DNA of 64,000 nucleotides from NCBI RefSeq assembly GCF_014201585.1, contig NZ_JACHES010000008.1, positions 81,143-145,142 on the forward strand, in the 5' to 3' direction. The DNA comes from Anoxybacillus tengchongensis. Its GTDB lineage: Bacteria; Bacillota; Bacilli; Bacillales; Anoxybacillaceae. The translations under genes were made by a program, and so were the position numbers. The notes under the pieces were generated by a model. It was not told the DNA's origin and ran no database searches. It saw only the letters and a list, made by a program, of their open reading frames with translations. Shown piece by piece: positions 10,992 to 20,734 of this stretch (position 1 is its first letter; each line of letters begins with the position of its first letter).

Positions 10992-11021
10992 AGGTGGGAA
11001 ACTCGCCTTTCTCACCTTTTT
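10992..11021 (+). terminator. Intercistronic terminator-like hairpin between citZ and icd
   Basis: AGGTGGGAAA - CTCGCC - TTTCTCACCT (10 bp, one G-T pair) followed by TTTTA. It probably terminates only part of the transcripts from citZ. Confidence 0.65.
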
Positions 11022-11048
11022 ATACTACATGATTTGGAGGTCGTTATT

Positions 11049-12323
11049 GTGATGCAAGGTGAAAAAATTACGGTTACAAATGGAGTATTAAACGTTCCAA
11101 ACTACCCAATTATTCCATTTATCGAAGGGGACGGGACAGGTCCTGATATTTGGGCAGCTGCATCTCGGGTGTTAGAAGCGGCTGTGGAAAAAGCTTATAA
11201 AGGTGAGCGTAAAATCGTTTGGAAAGAAGTGCTTGCTGGTGAAAAAGCGTTTAAATTGACAGGTGAATGGTTGCCACAAGAAACGCTTGATACGATTCGT
11301 GAATACATAATTGCCATTAAAGGCCCATTAACAACGCCAGTAGGTGGTGGAATCCGTTCATTAAACGTTGCACTTCGTCAAGAGCTCGATTTATTTGTTT
11401 GCTTACGCCCTGTTCGTTATTTCAAAGGAGTTCCTTCTCCGGTTAAGCGCCCTGAAGATACAGACATGGTTATTTTCCGTGAGAATACGGAAGATATTTA
11501 TGCGGGAATTGAGTATGCCAAAGGAACACCAGAAGTGAAAAAATTAATTGATTTCTTACAAAACGAAATGGGTGTACGTAAAATTCGTTTCCCTGAAACA
11601 TCTGGTATTGGTATTAAGCCGATTTCAGAAGAAGGTACGAAACGATTAGTGCGCGCAGCAATTAAATACGCCATTGACCACGGTCGGAAATCGGTTACGC
11701 TCGTTCATAAAGGAAACATTATGAAATACACAGAAGGTGCGTTTAAAAACTGGGGTTATGAATTAGCTGAGCAAGAATTCGGAGATCAAGTATTTACTTG
11801 GGCTGAATACGACCGCATCGTTGAAATGCAAGGAAAAGAAGCTGCAAACCGAGCACAAGCAGAAGCAGAAGCAGCAGGAAAAATTATTATTAAAGACTCG
11901 ATTGCAGATATTTTCTTACAACAAATTTTAACTCGTCCACGTGAGTTCGATGTCGTTGCGACAATGAACTTAAACGGTGACTACATTTCAGATGCGCTTG
12001 CAGCACAAGTAGGCGGCATCGGTATCGCCCCAGGTGCAAACATTAACTACGAAACAGGCCATGCGATCTTTGAAGCGACGCACGGAACTGCACCGAAATA
12101 TGCAGGATTAGACAAAGTGAACCCATCATCTGTCATTTTATCTGGCGTAATGATGTTTGAGCATCTCGGTTGGAATGAAGCAGCAAAATTGATTATTGAC
12201 TCGATGGAAAAAACTATTGCATCTAAAGTGGTCACATACGACTTTGCACGTTTAATGGAAGGTGCAACAGAGGTGAAATGTTCTGAATTCGCGGATGCTC
12301 TCATTCGAAATATGGGAGAATAA
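11049..12323 (+). CDS. icd: Isocitrate dehydrogenase, NADP type
   Basis: Oxidatively decarboxylates isocitrate to 2-oxoglutarate with NADP. The protein is 424 residues. Landmarks are [14 protein letters not shown] (about 22-35), the substrate-binding [12 protein letters not shown] (about 100-111), whose serine is the regulatory phosphorylation site in enteric enzymes, [14 protein letters not shown] and the C-terminal [20 protein letters not shown] 11049 is chosen because GGAGG lies eight bases before it; ATG 11052 is the neighbouring alternative, and the open frame upstream to 10962 runs back into citZ. The mdh gene follows after 23 bases. Confidence 0.97.
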   Translation: MMQGEKITVTNGVLNVPNYPIIPFIEGDGTGPDIWAAASRVLEAAVEKAYKGERKIVWKEVLAGEKAFKLTGEWLPQETLDTIREYIIAIKGPLTTPVGGGIRSLNVALRQELDLFVCLRPVRYFKGVPSPVKRPEDTDMVIFRENTEDIYAGIEYAKGTPEVKKLIDFLQNEMGVRKIRFPETSGIGIKPISEEGTKRLVRAAIKYAIDHGRKSVTLVHKGNIMKYTEGAFKNWGYELAEQEFGDQVFTWAEYDRIVEMQGKEAANRAQAEAEAAGKIIIKDSIADIFLQQILTRPREFDVVATMNLNGDYISDALAAQVGGIGIAPGANINYETGHAIFEATHGTAPKYAGLDKVNPSSVILSGVMMFEHLGWNEAAKLIIDSMEKTIASKVVTYDFARLMEGATEVKCSEFADALIRNMGE

Positions 12324-12346
12324 AATAAAAAAGGGGATGGAAGAAC

Positions 12347-13285
12347 GTGGGTATGAAACGTAAAAAAATCTCAATTATCGGTGCTGGATTTACGGGAGCA
12401 ACAACAGCGTTCATTTTAGCGCAAAAGGAGCTCGGGGACATTGTTCTTGTCGACATTCCGCAGTTGGAAAATCCAACAAAAGGAAAGGCGCTCGATATGC
12501 TTGAGTCAAGCCCGGTTCTTGGATTTGACGCCAACATCATCGGTACGTCGGATTATGCAGATACAGCTGATTCAGATATCGTTGTGATCACCGCTGGCAT
12601 TGCGCGTAAACCCGGCATGAGCCGCGATGATTTAGTCACGACAAACCAAAGTATTATGAAGGCGGTCACGAAAGAAGTCGTCAAATATTCGCCGAACTGC
12701 TTTATTATCGTATTAACGAATCCTGTTGATGCGATGACATACACGGTGTTTAAAGAATCCGGTTTCCCGAAAAACCGTGTGATCGGTCAATCTGGGGTGT
12801 TGGATACCGCACGTTTCCGTACATTTGTTGCACAAGAATTAAATTTATCTGTAAAAGACATTACGGGATTTGTTTTAGGAGGTCATGGAGATGATATGGT
12901 GCCACTTGTGCGCTATTCGTATGCGGGTGGCATTCCTCTTGAAACGTTAATTCCAAAAGATCGTTTAGACGCCATCGTTGAACGTACCCGCAAAGGTGGC
13001 GGTGAAATTGTGAACTTGCTTGGCAACGGCAGTGCTTATTATGCGCCCGCTGCATCCCTTGCTGAAATGGTTGAAGCAATTGTGAAAGACCAGCGCCGAG
13101 TTCTTCCAGCCATCGCTTATTTAGAAGGCGAATACGGATATGAAGGTATTTATTTAGGTGTGCCAACCATTTTAGGTGGCAACGGAATTGAAAAAGTTAT
13201 CGAATTAGAGCTAACAGAAGAAGAAAAAGTAGCGTTAGCAAAATCTGTTGAGTCGGTGAAAAATGTGATGAAAGTATTACAATAA
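12347..13285 (+). CDS. mdh: Malate dehydrogenase
   Basis: Interconverts malate and oxaloacetate with NAD. The 312-residue protein belongs to the lactate-dehydrogenase-like MDH group typical of Bacillus. It shows the NAD-binding [10 protein letters not shown] (residues 11-20), the substrate-binding arginines around [13 protein letters not shown], and the catalytic histidine in [12 protein letters not shown] 12347 is taken as start, by resemblance to Geobacillus MDH which begins two residues before MKRKKIS; ATG 12353 is an alternative. It is the last gene of the citZ-icd-mdh group and ends at a strong terminator. Confidence 0.97.
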   Translation: MGMKRKKISIIGAGFTGATTAFILAQKELGDIVLVDIPQLENPTKGKALDMLESSPVLGFDANIIGTSDYADTADSDIVVITAGIARKPGMSRDDLVTTNQSIMKAVTKEVVKYSPNCFIIVLTNPVDAMTYTVFKESGFPKNRVIGQSGVLDTARFRTFVAQELNLSVKDITGFVLGGHGDDMVPLVRYSYAGGIPLETLIPKDRLDAIVERTRKGGGEIVNLLGNGSAYYAPAASLAEMVEAIVKDQRRVLPAIAYLEGEYGYEGIYLGVPTILGGNGIEKVIELELTEEEKVALAKSVESVKNVMKVLQ

Positions 13286-13286
13286 T

Positions 13287-13315
13287 AAAAATTCGGGGGG
13301 AATCCCCGAATTTTT
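13287..13315 (+). terminator. Intrinsic terminator after mdh
   Basis: AAAAATTCGGGG paired with CCCCGAATTTTT around a 5-base loop. Confidence 0.92.
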
Positions 13316-13344
13316 ATATATGGTCAAACAAAGGGGAGATGGGT

Positions 13345-13809
13345 ATGCTGAGCAAAAAACGCAAACTTGGACGTTTAATTTCAGACATTTCCGTTGGTGA
13401 GAAGCTCGTATTAACGGAAGCGATCGAAGATAAGGATTTATTGTTATATTTAGGGCTAACAAACGATGCCAATCCGCTTTATATTCAACATGACTACGCA
13501 TCTCAAACGCCATGGAAACGTCCGATTGTACCAACCATTATGTTAACAGGTATCATTACGTCGGCTGTTTCAAAATATTTGCCGGGACCAGGAAGCCACA
13601 TCATTTCCCAAACGATTGAATTTAAACGACCGGTATATCATTATGAACATGTTGAATTTTTATTTGAAGTGACTGATGTGGATGAAGAAAATAATGAAAT
13701 TCATATTTCGATTCAAGCTGCGCGAGATGGGGAAGAAATATTAGTTGGGGCATTGCGTGTCGTTCCGCCATATCCGTTTGTTGAAGAAAAAGCATTAGAC
13801 AACTTTTAA
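13345..13809 (+). CDS. MaoC-like (R-specific enoyl-CoA hydratase type) hot-dog protein
   Basis: A 154-residue protein of the MaoC dehydratase-like hot-dog fold, which usually hydrates or dehydrates acyl thioesters. The region ILLY-type DANPLYIQHDYA (about residues 45-57) corresponds to the family's N-D/S-N-P-x-H hydratase motif, here with I-Q-H. The physiological substrate cannot be told. ATG 13345 is preferred over ATG 13339 because AAGGGGAG ends directly before the first ATG but six bases before the second. It stands alone between the mdh terminator and its own terminator, as in related Bacillaceae. Confidence 0.8.
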   Translation: MLSKKRKLGRLISDISVGEKLVLTEAIEDKDLLLYLGLTNDANPLYIQHDYASQTPWKRPIVPTIMLTGIITSAVSKYLPGPGSHIISQTIEFKRPVYHYEHVEFLFEVTDVDEENNEIHISIQAARDGEEILVGALRVVPPYPFVEEKALDNF

Positions 13810-13840
13810 AAAAGAGGCGTTGCCTCTTTTTTATTTTTTT
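13808..13840 (+). terminator. Intrinsic terminator after the MaoC-like gene
   Basis: AAAAAAGAGGC - GTT - GCCTCTTTTTT followed by ATTTTTTT. Confidence 0.9.
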
Positions 13841-13899
13841 CTTTTTACATCATTCGTTATAATAAAAATGTAACAAATTTACGTTGTTGGAGGATGGTT

Positions 13900-14616
13900 A
13901 TGTCGAAACGTGTGTTAGTTGTCGATGATGAGCAGTCGATTGTTACGTTGCTAGAGTACAACTTAAAACAGGCAGGGTTTATCGTATTGACAGCTTATGA
14001 TGGGGAAGAAGGGCTTCATAAAGCGTTAGAGGAGCGCCCTGATTTTATTATTCTCGATTTAATGTTACCGAAATTAGATGGAATTGAAGTATGCAAGCAG
14101 CTACGGCAACAAAAAGTGATGACTCCTATTTTAATGTTGACAGCAAAAGATGATGAATTTGATAAAGTACTTGGGCTTGAATTGGGTGCCGATGACTATA
14201 TGACCAAGCCGTTTAGCCCACGTGAAGTTGTAGCACGCGTTAAAGCTATTTTACGCCGAACGACCGTACTAGGACAAGAAGAAAAACAAGAACATAGCGA
14301 CGATTCGCTCGTTGTCGGACAACTAAAAATTTTCCCGGATCGTTATGAGGCTTATTTTGCACAACAAAGATTAGAACTCACTCCGAAAGAATTTGAACTA
14401 TTAGCATACTTAGCGAAATATAAAGGGCGTGTATTGACACGTGATCAATTATTAAGCGCGGTTTGGAACTATGACTTTGCAGGGGATACACGCATTGTCG
14501 ATGTGCATATTAGTCATTTGCGTGACAAAATCGAACATGATACACGAAAGCCTGTATATATTAAAACGATACGCGGGTTAGGATATAAATTGGAGGAGCC
14601 GAAAGCGGATGAATAA
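13900..14616 (+). CDS. phoP: Response regulator PhoP (phosphate regulon, OmpR family)
   Basis: DNA-binding response regulator of the phosphate-starvation system. The 238 residues hold a receiver domain (about 1-120) with acidic pocket D9-D10, phospho-acceptor D53 (FIILDLMLP) and K103, followed by an OmpR-type winged helix (about 135-235; VDVHISHLRDKIE). ATG 13900 is preferred over an upstream in-frame ATG at 13894, which overlaps the ribosome site GGAGGA. The phoR kinase gene overlaps its end by eight bases, and mdh is upstream as in B. subtilis, which supports PhoP over other OmpR-family members. Confidence 0.92.
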   Translation: MSKRVLVVDDEQSIVTLLEYNLKQAGFIVLTAYDGEEGLHKALEERPDFIILDLMLPKLDGIEVCKQLRQQKVMTPILMLTAKDDEFDKVLGLELGADDYMTKPFSPREVVARVKAILRRTTVLGQEEKQEHSDDSLVVGQLKIFPDRYEAYFAQQRLELTPKEFELLAYLAKYKGRVLTRDQLLSAVWNYDFAGDTRIVDVHISHLRDKIEHDTRKPVYIKTIRGLGYKLEEPKADE

Positions 14617-16372
14617 ATTTCGCTCCCGACTATTGCTCGGGCTTATTTCCGTCATTTTATCCGTTTTATTTGGCCTCGGTTTGCTATTAGGCCAATTGTT
14701 TCAAAAATTTTATGCAGATACTGTGCATGATCGAATGGAGAAAGAGGCAAGACTTTTGGCTCTATATATGGAAAGTAAATCACTCCATTCTGATATGTTT
14801 CGGCAGCGATTGAACGCCATTAGCGATATGCTATCTGCCCGCATCACAATTGTTGATCGAGACGGAAAAGTTCTGTTAGATACAAATAATTACGTATTGA
14901 TTGATAAAAAACGTCATCAAAAGCTCATTCAAACGTTATTAAAAAAAGAAGATGAATCAGTTATATTTGAAGAAGAACAAGACTTATATTATTATGCAGT
15001 TTCATTTTGGCAACGTGATCAACAACTCGGATATATTGTCATAAGCTTGCCGATGGATGCGATTGAGCGGGTAGACGAACAAATTTGGTTGTTGCTCACG
15101 TTCAGCTTAACGATTGCTTTTTTCATTATTCTTTTATTAGGTATTAAAATTACAAACCAGTATACAAAACCGATTGAAGCAGCAACAAAAGTGGCGATGG
15201 AGTTGGCGCGTGGCAATTATAAAGCTCGAACGTATGAAAGTCGGGAAGATGAAACGGGAATGCTTAGCCAATCGCTAAACATTTTGGCGCGAAATTTACA
15301 AGAAATGGTTCGTACACAAGAAATGCAGCAAGATCGCTTACGTGCTCTCATTGAAAATATGGGAAGTGGCTTAATTTTAATTGATCAGCGTGGGTACATT
15401 TCGTTAATGAATCGCGCATATAAGGAAATGTTCCATATTGATCCATTAGATTACATACATCGCTTATATTATGAAGCGTTTCCACATCAAGAAGTTATCG
15501 CCCTTGTAGAGGAAATATTTATGACAGAAATAAATGTAAGGAAACAAATGCTTCTTCCGATTGGTATTGAACGAAAACATTTTGAAGTGTACGGAACGCC
15601 CATTATTGGAACGAATGATGAGTGGAAAGGAATTATTATTGTGTTCCACGATATTACTGAGCTAAAAAAGCTTGAGCAAATGAGAAAAGATTTTGTGGCG
15701 AACGTTTCGCACGAATTAAAAACGCCGATTACATCGATTAAAGGGTTTGCTGAAACGTTATTAGATGGAGCGATGCATGATGCGCAAACGCTTGAATATT
15801 TTTTAACGATTATTTTAAAAGAAAGTGAGCGCCTTCAACATTTAATTCAAGATTTGCTTGATTTATCGAAAATTGAACAACAAGGATTTACGTTAAATAT
15901 ATCTGTTGTTGACTTGAATGACGTATTGAAAGAAGTCATTGTCATGCTTGAATCAAAAGCGAACGATAAACAAATTACCATTGAATGGACATCAAATACA
16001 CCACTTTGTTACATGTACGGTGATTTACATCGACTTAAACAAATTTTCATTAATTTAATTAGTAATGCGATCACATATACACCAGCTGGCGGACGTGTCA
16101 CTGTTTATGTTGAAAAAGACGATAAAGAACTGCGTGTTCATGTAAGCGATACAGGTATTGGAATTGAACAAAAGGAAATTCCACGTATTTTTGAAAGATT
16201 TTATCGTGTGGACAAAGCACGAAGTCGCAACTCAGGTGGTACGGGTCTTGGATTAGCGATTGTGAAACATTTAGTAGAGGCGCATCACGGTACAATTTCT
16301 GTAAAAAGTGAAGTGGGGGTAGGGACGACATTCACCGTTCATTTTCGTGCAGATGCTTGCGCCGACGACTGA
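14609..16372 (+). CDS. phoR: Sensor histidine kinase PhoR
   Basis: Membrane kinase that phosphorylates PhoP. In the 587 residues I see a first membrane span (about 8-30), an extracytoplasmic PAS-like domain, a second span (about 159-180), a HAMP linker (about 181-235), a cytoplasmic PAS domain (about 240-350), the dimerisation and phosphorylation helix with H368 in SHELKTPIT, and an ATP-binding domain with the N box (FINLISNAITYTP) and G boxes (DTGIGI, GTGLGLAIVK). It overlaps phoP by eight bases. A terminator about 100 bases downstream closes the operon. Confidence 0.92.
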   Translation: MNKFRSRLLLGLISVILSVLFGLGLLLGQLFQKFYADTVHDRMEKEARLLALYMESKSLHSDMFRQRLNAISDMLSARITIVDRDGKVLLDTNNYVLIDKKRHQKLIQTLLKKEDESVIFEEEQDLYYYAVSFWQRDQQLGYIVISLPMDAIERVDEQIWLLLTFSLTIAFFIILLLGIKITNQYTKPIEAATKVAMELARGNYKARTYESREDETGMLSQSLNILARNLQEMVRTQEMQQDRLRALIENMGSGLILIDQRGYISLMNRAYKEMFHIDPLDYIHRLYYEAFPHQEVIALVEEIFMTEINVRKQMLLPIGIERKHFEVYGTPIIGTNDEWKGIIIVFHDITELKKLEQMRKDFVANVSHELKTPITSIKGFAETLLDGAMHDAQTLEYFLTIILKESERLQHLIQDLLDLSKIEQQGFTLNISVVDLNDVLKEVIVMLESKANDKQITIEWTSNTPLCYMYGDLHRLKQIFINLISNAITYTPAGGRVTVYVEKDDKELRVHVSDTGIGIEQKEIPRIFERFYRVDKARSRNSGGTGLGLAIVKHLVEAHHGTISVKSEVGVGTTFTVHFRADACADD

Positions 16373-16474
16373 TTTTTAACGATATATTTACAATTAGTTT
16401 ACCATGTATTAAAAAAATATTGGTAACATAGCAAGTGAAAACCCCTTCATCCAAGAAGCCGATTGTCTTGGAAT

Positions 16475-16513
16475 AGGCGAGGACAACGAATGTTCTCGTC
16501 TTTTTTCTTTTTT
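16475..16513 (+). terminator. Intrinsic terminator after phoR
   Basis: GGCGAGGACA paired with TGTTCTCGTC (two G-T pairs) around a short loop, followed by a long T run. The remaining about 100 bases between phoR and this hairpin show nothing I can assign. Confidence 0.8.
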
Positions 16514-16566
16514 GGCGGTGATCATGGTAAAATAAGCGTAAGTGAATGAAAGAGGAGGTTTTCGGT

Positions 16567-19194
16567 TTGGCGAACAAATTAGTCTTAATCGACGGCAATA
16601 GCATCGCTTATCGCGCTTTTTTTGCATTGCCTCTGTTACATAACGATAAGGGTATTCATACAAACGCCATTTATGGTTTTACAATGATGTTAATGAAGCT
16701 CATTGAAGAAGAGAAGCCGACGCATATGCTCGTCGCGTTTGATGCAGGGAAAACGACATTTCGCCATGAAGTGTATACAGAATACAAAGGTGGGAGACAA
16801 AAAACACCACCAGAATTATCGGAACAGTTTCCGTTTTTACGCGAACTGCTTGATGCATACAACATTCGTACGTACGAACTTGAAAATTATGAGGCAGATG
16901 ATATTATCGGAACGATTGCTACGGAGGCGGAAAAAGAAGGATTTGACGTCGTCATTATTTCGGGTGATCGTGATTTAACACAATTAGCCTCTGAACGCAT
17001 TCATGTACATGTGACGAAAAAAGGGATAACAGATATAGAGCGATACACACCAGAACATGTATTTGAGAAGTATGGGCTAACACCTGCTCAAATTGTTGAT
17101 TTGAAAGGATTAATGGGAGATGCGTCAGATAATATTCCAGGAGTTCCAGGGATAGGAGAGAAAACTGCATTAAAATTATTAAAAGAATATGGAACGGTTG
17201 AACATGTGCTTGCCTCACTTGAACATATTTCTGGAAAAAAACTAAAAGAAAACTTGCAAACGTACCGTGAACAAGCGTTATTAAGTAAACAGCTAGCTAC
17301 CATTCGTCGCGACGCCCCACTGACATTATCGCTCGATGAGTTAGCATGGCAGTCATATGATGTCGAGCGAGTGACAACGTTGTTTCAAGAGCTCGGTTTT
17401 ACATCGCTTATGGACAAAATTGGTCGGTCTTCACAAGAACAACGATCGTTAAAAGATATTTCATTTGTTACTGTTCAAACGATTGACGAGCATATGTTGG
17501 AAAAAGAAAGTACACTTCTTGTTGAAGTGATGGATGCGAATTATCATCAAGCACCTATTTTAGGCTTTGCGCTTGTCAATGAACGTGGACACTTTTTTAT
17601 TCCAACGGACGTTGCTTTAGCGTCGTCTGTATTTAAAACGTGGCTTGAAGATGAGCAATGCAAAAAAAGTGTATTTGACGCAAAACGAGCGATCGTTGCG
17701 CTAAAGTGGCACGGTATTGAACTCAAAGGTGTCGATTTCGATTTATTATTAGCCGCATATTTACTCAATCCGACAGATGCTAACGGCGATGTGGCGGCTA
17801 TTGCAAAAACGAAACAATATACAGATGTACAAAGTGACGAAGAAGTATACGGAAAAGGGGCAAAACAAGCTGTTCCACCGACAAATGTATTAGCTGAACA
17901 TCTCGTACGAAAAGCAAAAGCGATCGCTTCGTTAAAAGAAACATATATTCATGAACTTAAACAAAATGAACAATTTGAATTGCTTATTCACTTAGAGTTA
18001 CCGCTTACGTTTATTTTAGCGCAAATGGAGTTTTACGGTATAAAAGTAGATGTAAACCGTTTACAAGACATGGGTAAAGAGTTTACTGCTCAACTTCAAC
18101 AAATTGAGCAACGCATTTATGAACTAGCAGGTACGACATTTAACATCAACTCTCCAAAACAACTCGGCGCGATTTTATTTGAGAAATTGCAGTTACCAAT
18201 TGTGAAAAAGACGAAAACAGGTTATTCAACGTCGGCGGATGTGTTAGAAAAATTAGCACCATACCATGAAATTATTGAGCAAATTTTACATTACCGTCAG
18301 CTTGGAAAACTACAATCGACGTACGTAGAAGGATTAATGAAAGTTGTCCGAAAAGATACAGGAAAAGTGCATACTATTTTCCAACAAGCGCTCACCCAAA
18401 CAGGGCGTTTAAGCTCTACAGAACCTAATTTACAAAACATTCCAATTCGTATTGAAGAGGGAAGGAAAATTCGGCAAGCGTTCGTCCCATCTTTTGATGA
18501 TTGGGTGATTTTTTCTGCTGATTATTCCCAAATTGAGTTGCGTGTTTTAGCTCATATGGCCGATGATGAAAATTTAATTGCGGCATTTCATCATAATCTC
18601 GATATTCATACGAAAACAGCGATGGATATTTTTCATGTGAAGGAAGAAGAAGTGACTGCTCAAATGCGCCGTCAAGCAAAAGCTGTTAATTTCGGTATCG
18701 TTTATGGGATTAGCGACTACGGATTGTCGCAAAACTTAGGCATTACGCGCAAAGAAGCAGCAGAATTTATCGAACGATATTTCCAAAGTTATCCGGGGGT
18801 GAAACGATATATGGAAGAAATTGTCCAAGATGCAAAACAAAAAGGATATGTGACGACATTGCTTCACCGTCGTCGTTATTTACCTGATATTACGAGCAGT
18901 AATTTTAATGTTCGCAGCTTTGCAGAGCGAACTGCGATGAATACCCCTATTCAAGGAAGTGCAGCCGATATTATTAAAAAAGCGATGATTGATTTAGCTA
19001 GCCGTCTACGGGAAGAAAGACTACAAGCCCGTTTGTTGTTGCAAGTACATGACGAACTTATTTTAGAAGCGCCAAAAGAAGAAGTACATTTGTTGAAAAA
19101 CATTGTTCCTGATGTAATGGAAAACGCTGTCTCATTACGTGTTCCATTAAAAGTCGATTATCATTTTGGGCCGACATGGTATGATGCAAAGTAA
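16567..19194 (+). CDS. polA: DNA polymerase I (proofreading site lost)
   Basis: Repair and Okazaki-fragment polymerase of 875 residues. The N-terminal third (about 1-290) is the 5'-nuclease with FDAGKTTFRHE, YEADDIIGT and GDRDLTQL. The middle (about 300-470) is a vestigial 3'-5' exonuclease domain: where proofreading enzymes have the D-x-E motif, this one reads LLVEVMDA, so it should not proofread, as in Geobacillus stearothermophilus Pol I. The polymerase domain has motif A DYSQIELRV, motif B RRQAKAVNFGIVYG and motif C QVHDEL. Start is TTG 16567, eight bases after AGGAGG; the longer frame from 16546 would place the start over the ribosome site. mutM follows after 16 bases. Confidence 0.96.
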   Translation: MANKLVLIDGNSIAYRAFFALPLLHNDKGIHTNAIYGFTMMLMKLIEEEKPTHMLVAFDAGKTTFRHEVYTEYKGGRQKTPPELSEQFPFLRELLDAYNIRTYELENYEADDIIGTIATEAEKEGFDVVIISGDRDLTQLASERIHVHVTKKGITDIERYTPEHVFEKYGLTPAQIVDLKGLMGDASDNIPGVPGIGEKTALKLLKEYGTVEHVLASLEHISGKKLKENLQTYREQALLSKQLATIRRDAPLTLSLDELAWQSYDVERVTTLFQELGFTSLMDKIGRSSQEQRSLKDISFVTVQTIDEHMLEKESTLLVEVMDANYHQAPILGFALVNERGHFFIPTDVALASSVFKTWLEDEQCKKSVFDAKRAIVALKWHGIELKGVDFDLLLAAYLLNPTDANGDVAAIAKTKQYTDVQSDEEVYGKGAKQAVPPTNVLAEHLVRKAKAIASLKETYIHELKQNEQFELLIHLELPLTFILAQMEFYGIKVDVNRLQDMGKEFTAQLQQIEQRIYELAGTTFNINSPKQLGAILFEKLQLPIVKKTKTGYSTSADVLEKLAPYHEIIEQILHYRQLGKLQSTYVEGLMKVVRKDTGKVHTIFQQALTQTGRLSSTEPNLQNIPIRIEEGRKIRQAFVPSFDDWVIFSADYSQIELRVLAHMADDENLIAAFHHNLDIHTKTAMDIFHVKEEEVTAQMRRQAKAVNFGIVYGISDYGLSQNLGITRKEAAEFIERYFQSYPGVKRYMEEIVQDAKQKGYVTTLLHRRRYLPDITSSNFNVRSFAERTAMNTPIQGSAADIIKKAMIDLASRLREERLQARLLLQVHDELILEAPKEEVHLLKNIVPDVMENAVSLRVPLKVDYHFGPTWYDAK

Positions 19195-19210
19195 GGAAGG
19201 GTGAACATGC

Positions 19211-20032
19211 ATGCCAGAATTACCGGAAGTCGAAACGGTGCGACGGACATTACTTCCTCTAGTTGTTGGTAAAACGATCGAACGTGTGAACGTGCTTTGG
19301 GAGAAAATCGTTCAATACCCTGAAGTAGAGACATTTTGCGAACGATTGAAAGGACAGACAATTTACGATATTCAGCGACGCGGGAAATTTTTAATTTTTC
19401 AATTGGATGATGTTGCTCTTGTTTCCCATTTACGCATGGAAGGACGTTATATATACGAAAAAGAAGATAAACCATTTGATCGGCATACGCATGTCTTTTT
19501 TACATTTACTGATCGTACGGAACTTCGTTATCGCGATGTTCGCAAATTTGGCACGATGCATTTGTTCGATAAAGGGAAGGAATTACACGTTCCTCCTTTG
19601 TCGAACATCGGACTTGAGCCACTTGACGAGCAATTTACTGTGTCATGGTTTACCGATCACCTTCAACGGACGAAGCGAACGATTAAAGCGACATTGCTTG
19701 ACCAAACCATTGTCGCAGGATTAGGTAATATTTATGTCGATGAAGTGTTGTTTCGTTCCTCCATTTCTCCAGAGCGTGTAGCAGCTACGCTAACTGTCCA
19801 AGAAATCGAAGCGTTACATAGAGAGATCATTCAAACGATACAAGAAGCGATTGAAAAAGGCGGAAGTACTGTTCGAACGTACGTTAATACGCAAGGGAAG
19901 ACAGGGACGTTTCAAACGCAATTATATGTATACGGCCGAGCAGACAGGCCGTGCCGTCGTTGTGGGAACCTTATTATAAAGACAACTGTAGCTAACCGCG
20001 GTACACATTATTGTAGACATTGTCAAACATAG
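19211..20032 (+). CDS. mutM: Formamidopyrimidine-DNA glycosylase / AP lyase (MutM, Fpg)
   Basis: Excises oxidised purines such as 8-oxoguanine and nicks the abasic site. The 273-residue protein has the mature-N-terminus catalytic P2-E3 (MPELPEVETVRRTL), and a C-terminal zinc finger with two CxxC pairs (CRRCGN and CRHCQ, about residues 249-272). Start ATG 19211 follows AAGGAAGGGTG. It belongs to the polA-mutM-ytaF-coaE repair and maintenance operon. Confidence 0.97.
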   Translation: MPELPEVETVRRTLLPLVVGKTIERVNVLWEKIVQYPEVETFCERLKGQTIYDIQRRGKFLIFQLDDVALVSHLRMEGRYIYEKEDKPFDRHTHVFFTFTDRTELRYRDVRKFGTMHLFDKGKELHVPPLSNIGLEPLDEQFTVSWFTDHLQRTKRTIKATLLDQTIVAGLGNIYVDEVLFRSSISPERVAATLTVQEIEALHREIIQTIQEAIEKGGSTVRTYVNTQGKTGTFQTQLYVYGRADRPCRRCGNLIIKTTVANRGTHYCRHCQT

Positions 20033-20099
20033 CGTAAGAACATTGCCTAGGTCTCTTCCATATACTATGGTAGCTTTTCAAAGGAAGGGGCGGGCGTAT

Positions 20100-20723
20100 A
20101 TGATTACGTGGTCTTTATTTTTGCTTGCTTTAGCTGTGAGCATCGATGGTTTGACTGTCGGTATTACGTATGGTATGCGGAATGTACACATTCCGCTTCG
20201 TTCGTTGCTTATTATTTCGTTTTTTTCATGCATGACATTTTTAGTAGCGATGGGCATTGGTCGCATGCTGTATATGTTTTTTTCACCAACCGTTGCCAAT
20301 GCAATGGGTGGGAGTATACTAATCATATTAGGACTATGGATGATCATCCAATTTATGCTTAAAAGAGACGACAATGAAGAAAAGTTTTTAATGAACTTAG
20401 AAATTCGTTCGCTCGGCATTGTCATTCAAATTTTACGCAAACCGACGATGGCTGATTTTGACCGTTCAGGAACGATTACAGGGATGGAGGCGGTATTTTT
20501 AGGTATCGCCTTGTCGCTCGATGCGTTTGGGGCAGGCGTGAGCGCAGCGCTGTTAAATTACTCTCTGTTGTTTACTACATTTCTCGTTTGTTTGCTTAGC
20601 TTTAGTTTTTTATTTAGTGGGTTAAAAATTGGAAAATCGTTCAGGAAGTATGACTGGCTACAAAAATACTCGTTTTTACCTGGGATTATGCTTATTGTTA
20701 TTGGTATTTTTAAAATGAGGTAG
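20100..20723 (+). CDS. ytaF: YtaF, sporulation membrane protein (MntP/DUF204-like)
   Basis: A 207-residue inner-membrane protein with about six hydrophobic segments arranged as two repeats of three (ALAVSIDGLTVGITYGMR near residues 8-26 and ALSLDAFGAGVSAALL near 137-152). The paired aspartates in the first helix of each repeat resemble the MntP manganese exporter, of which YtaF is a paralogue linked to sporulation in B. subtilis. ATG 20100 follows AAGGAAGGGG; the upstream in-frame ATG at 20043 has no ribosome site. Cation export is inference from the family only. Confidence 0.85.
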   Translation: MITWSLFLLALAVSIDGLTVGITYGMRNVHIPLRSLLIISFFSCMTFLVAMGIGRMLYMFFSPTVANAMGGSILIILGLWMIIQFMLKRDDNEEKFLMNLEIRSLGIVIQILRKPTMADFDRSGTITGMEAVFLGIALSLDAFGAGVSAALLNYSLLFTTFLVCLLSFSFLFSGLKIGKSFRKYDWLQKYSFLPGIMLIVIGIFKMR

Positions 20724-20734
20724 GGGTGAAGGCG

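Noticed and set aside
13844..13885. TTTACA, TGTAAC and TTTACG near the phoP start as a PhoP box array
   Set aside because: Spacing does not follow the regular direct-repeat period expected for PhoP, and the AT-rich stretch makes such matches likely by chance.
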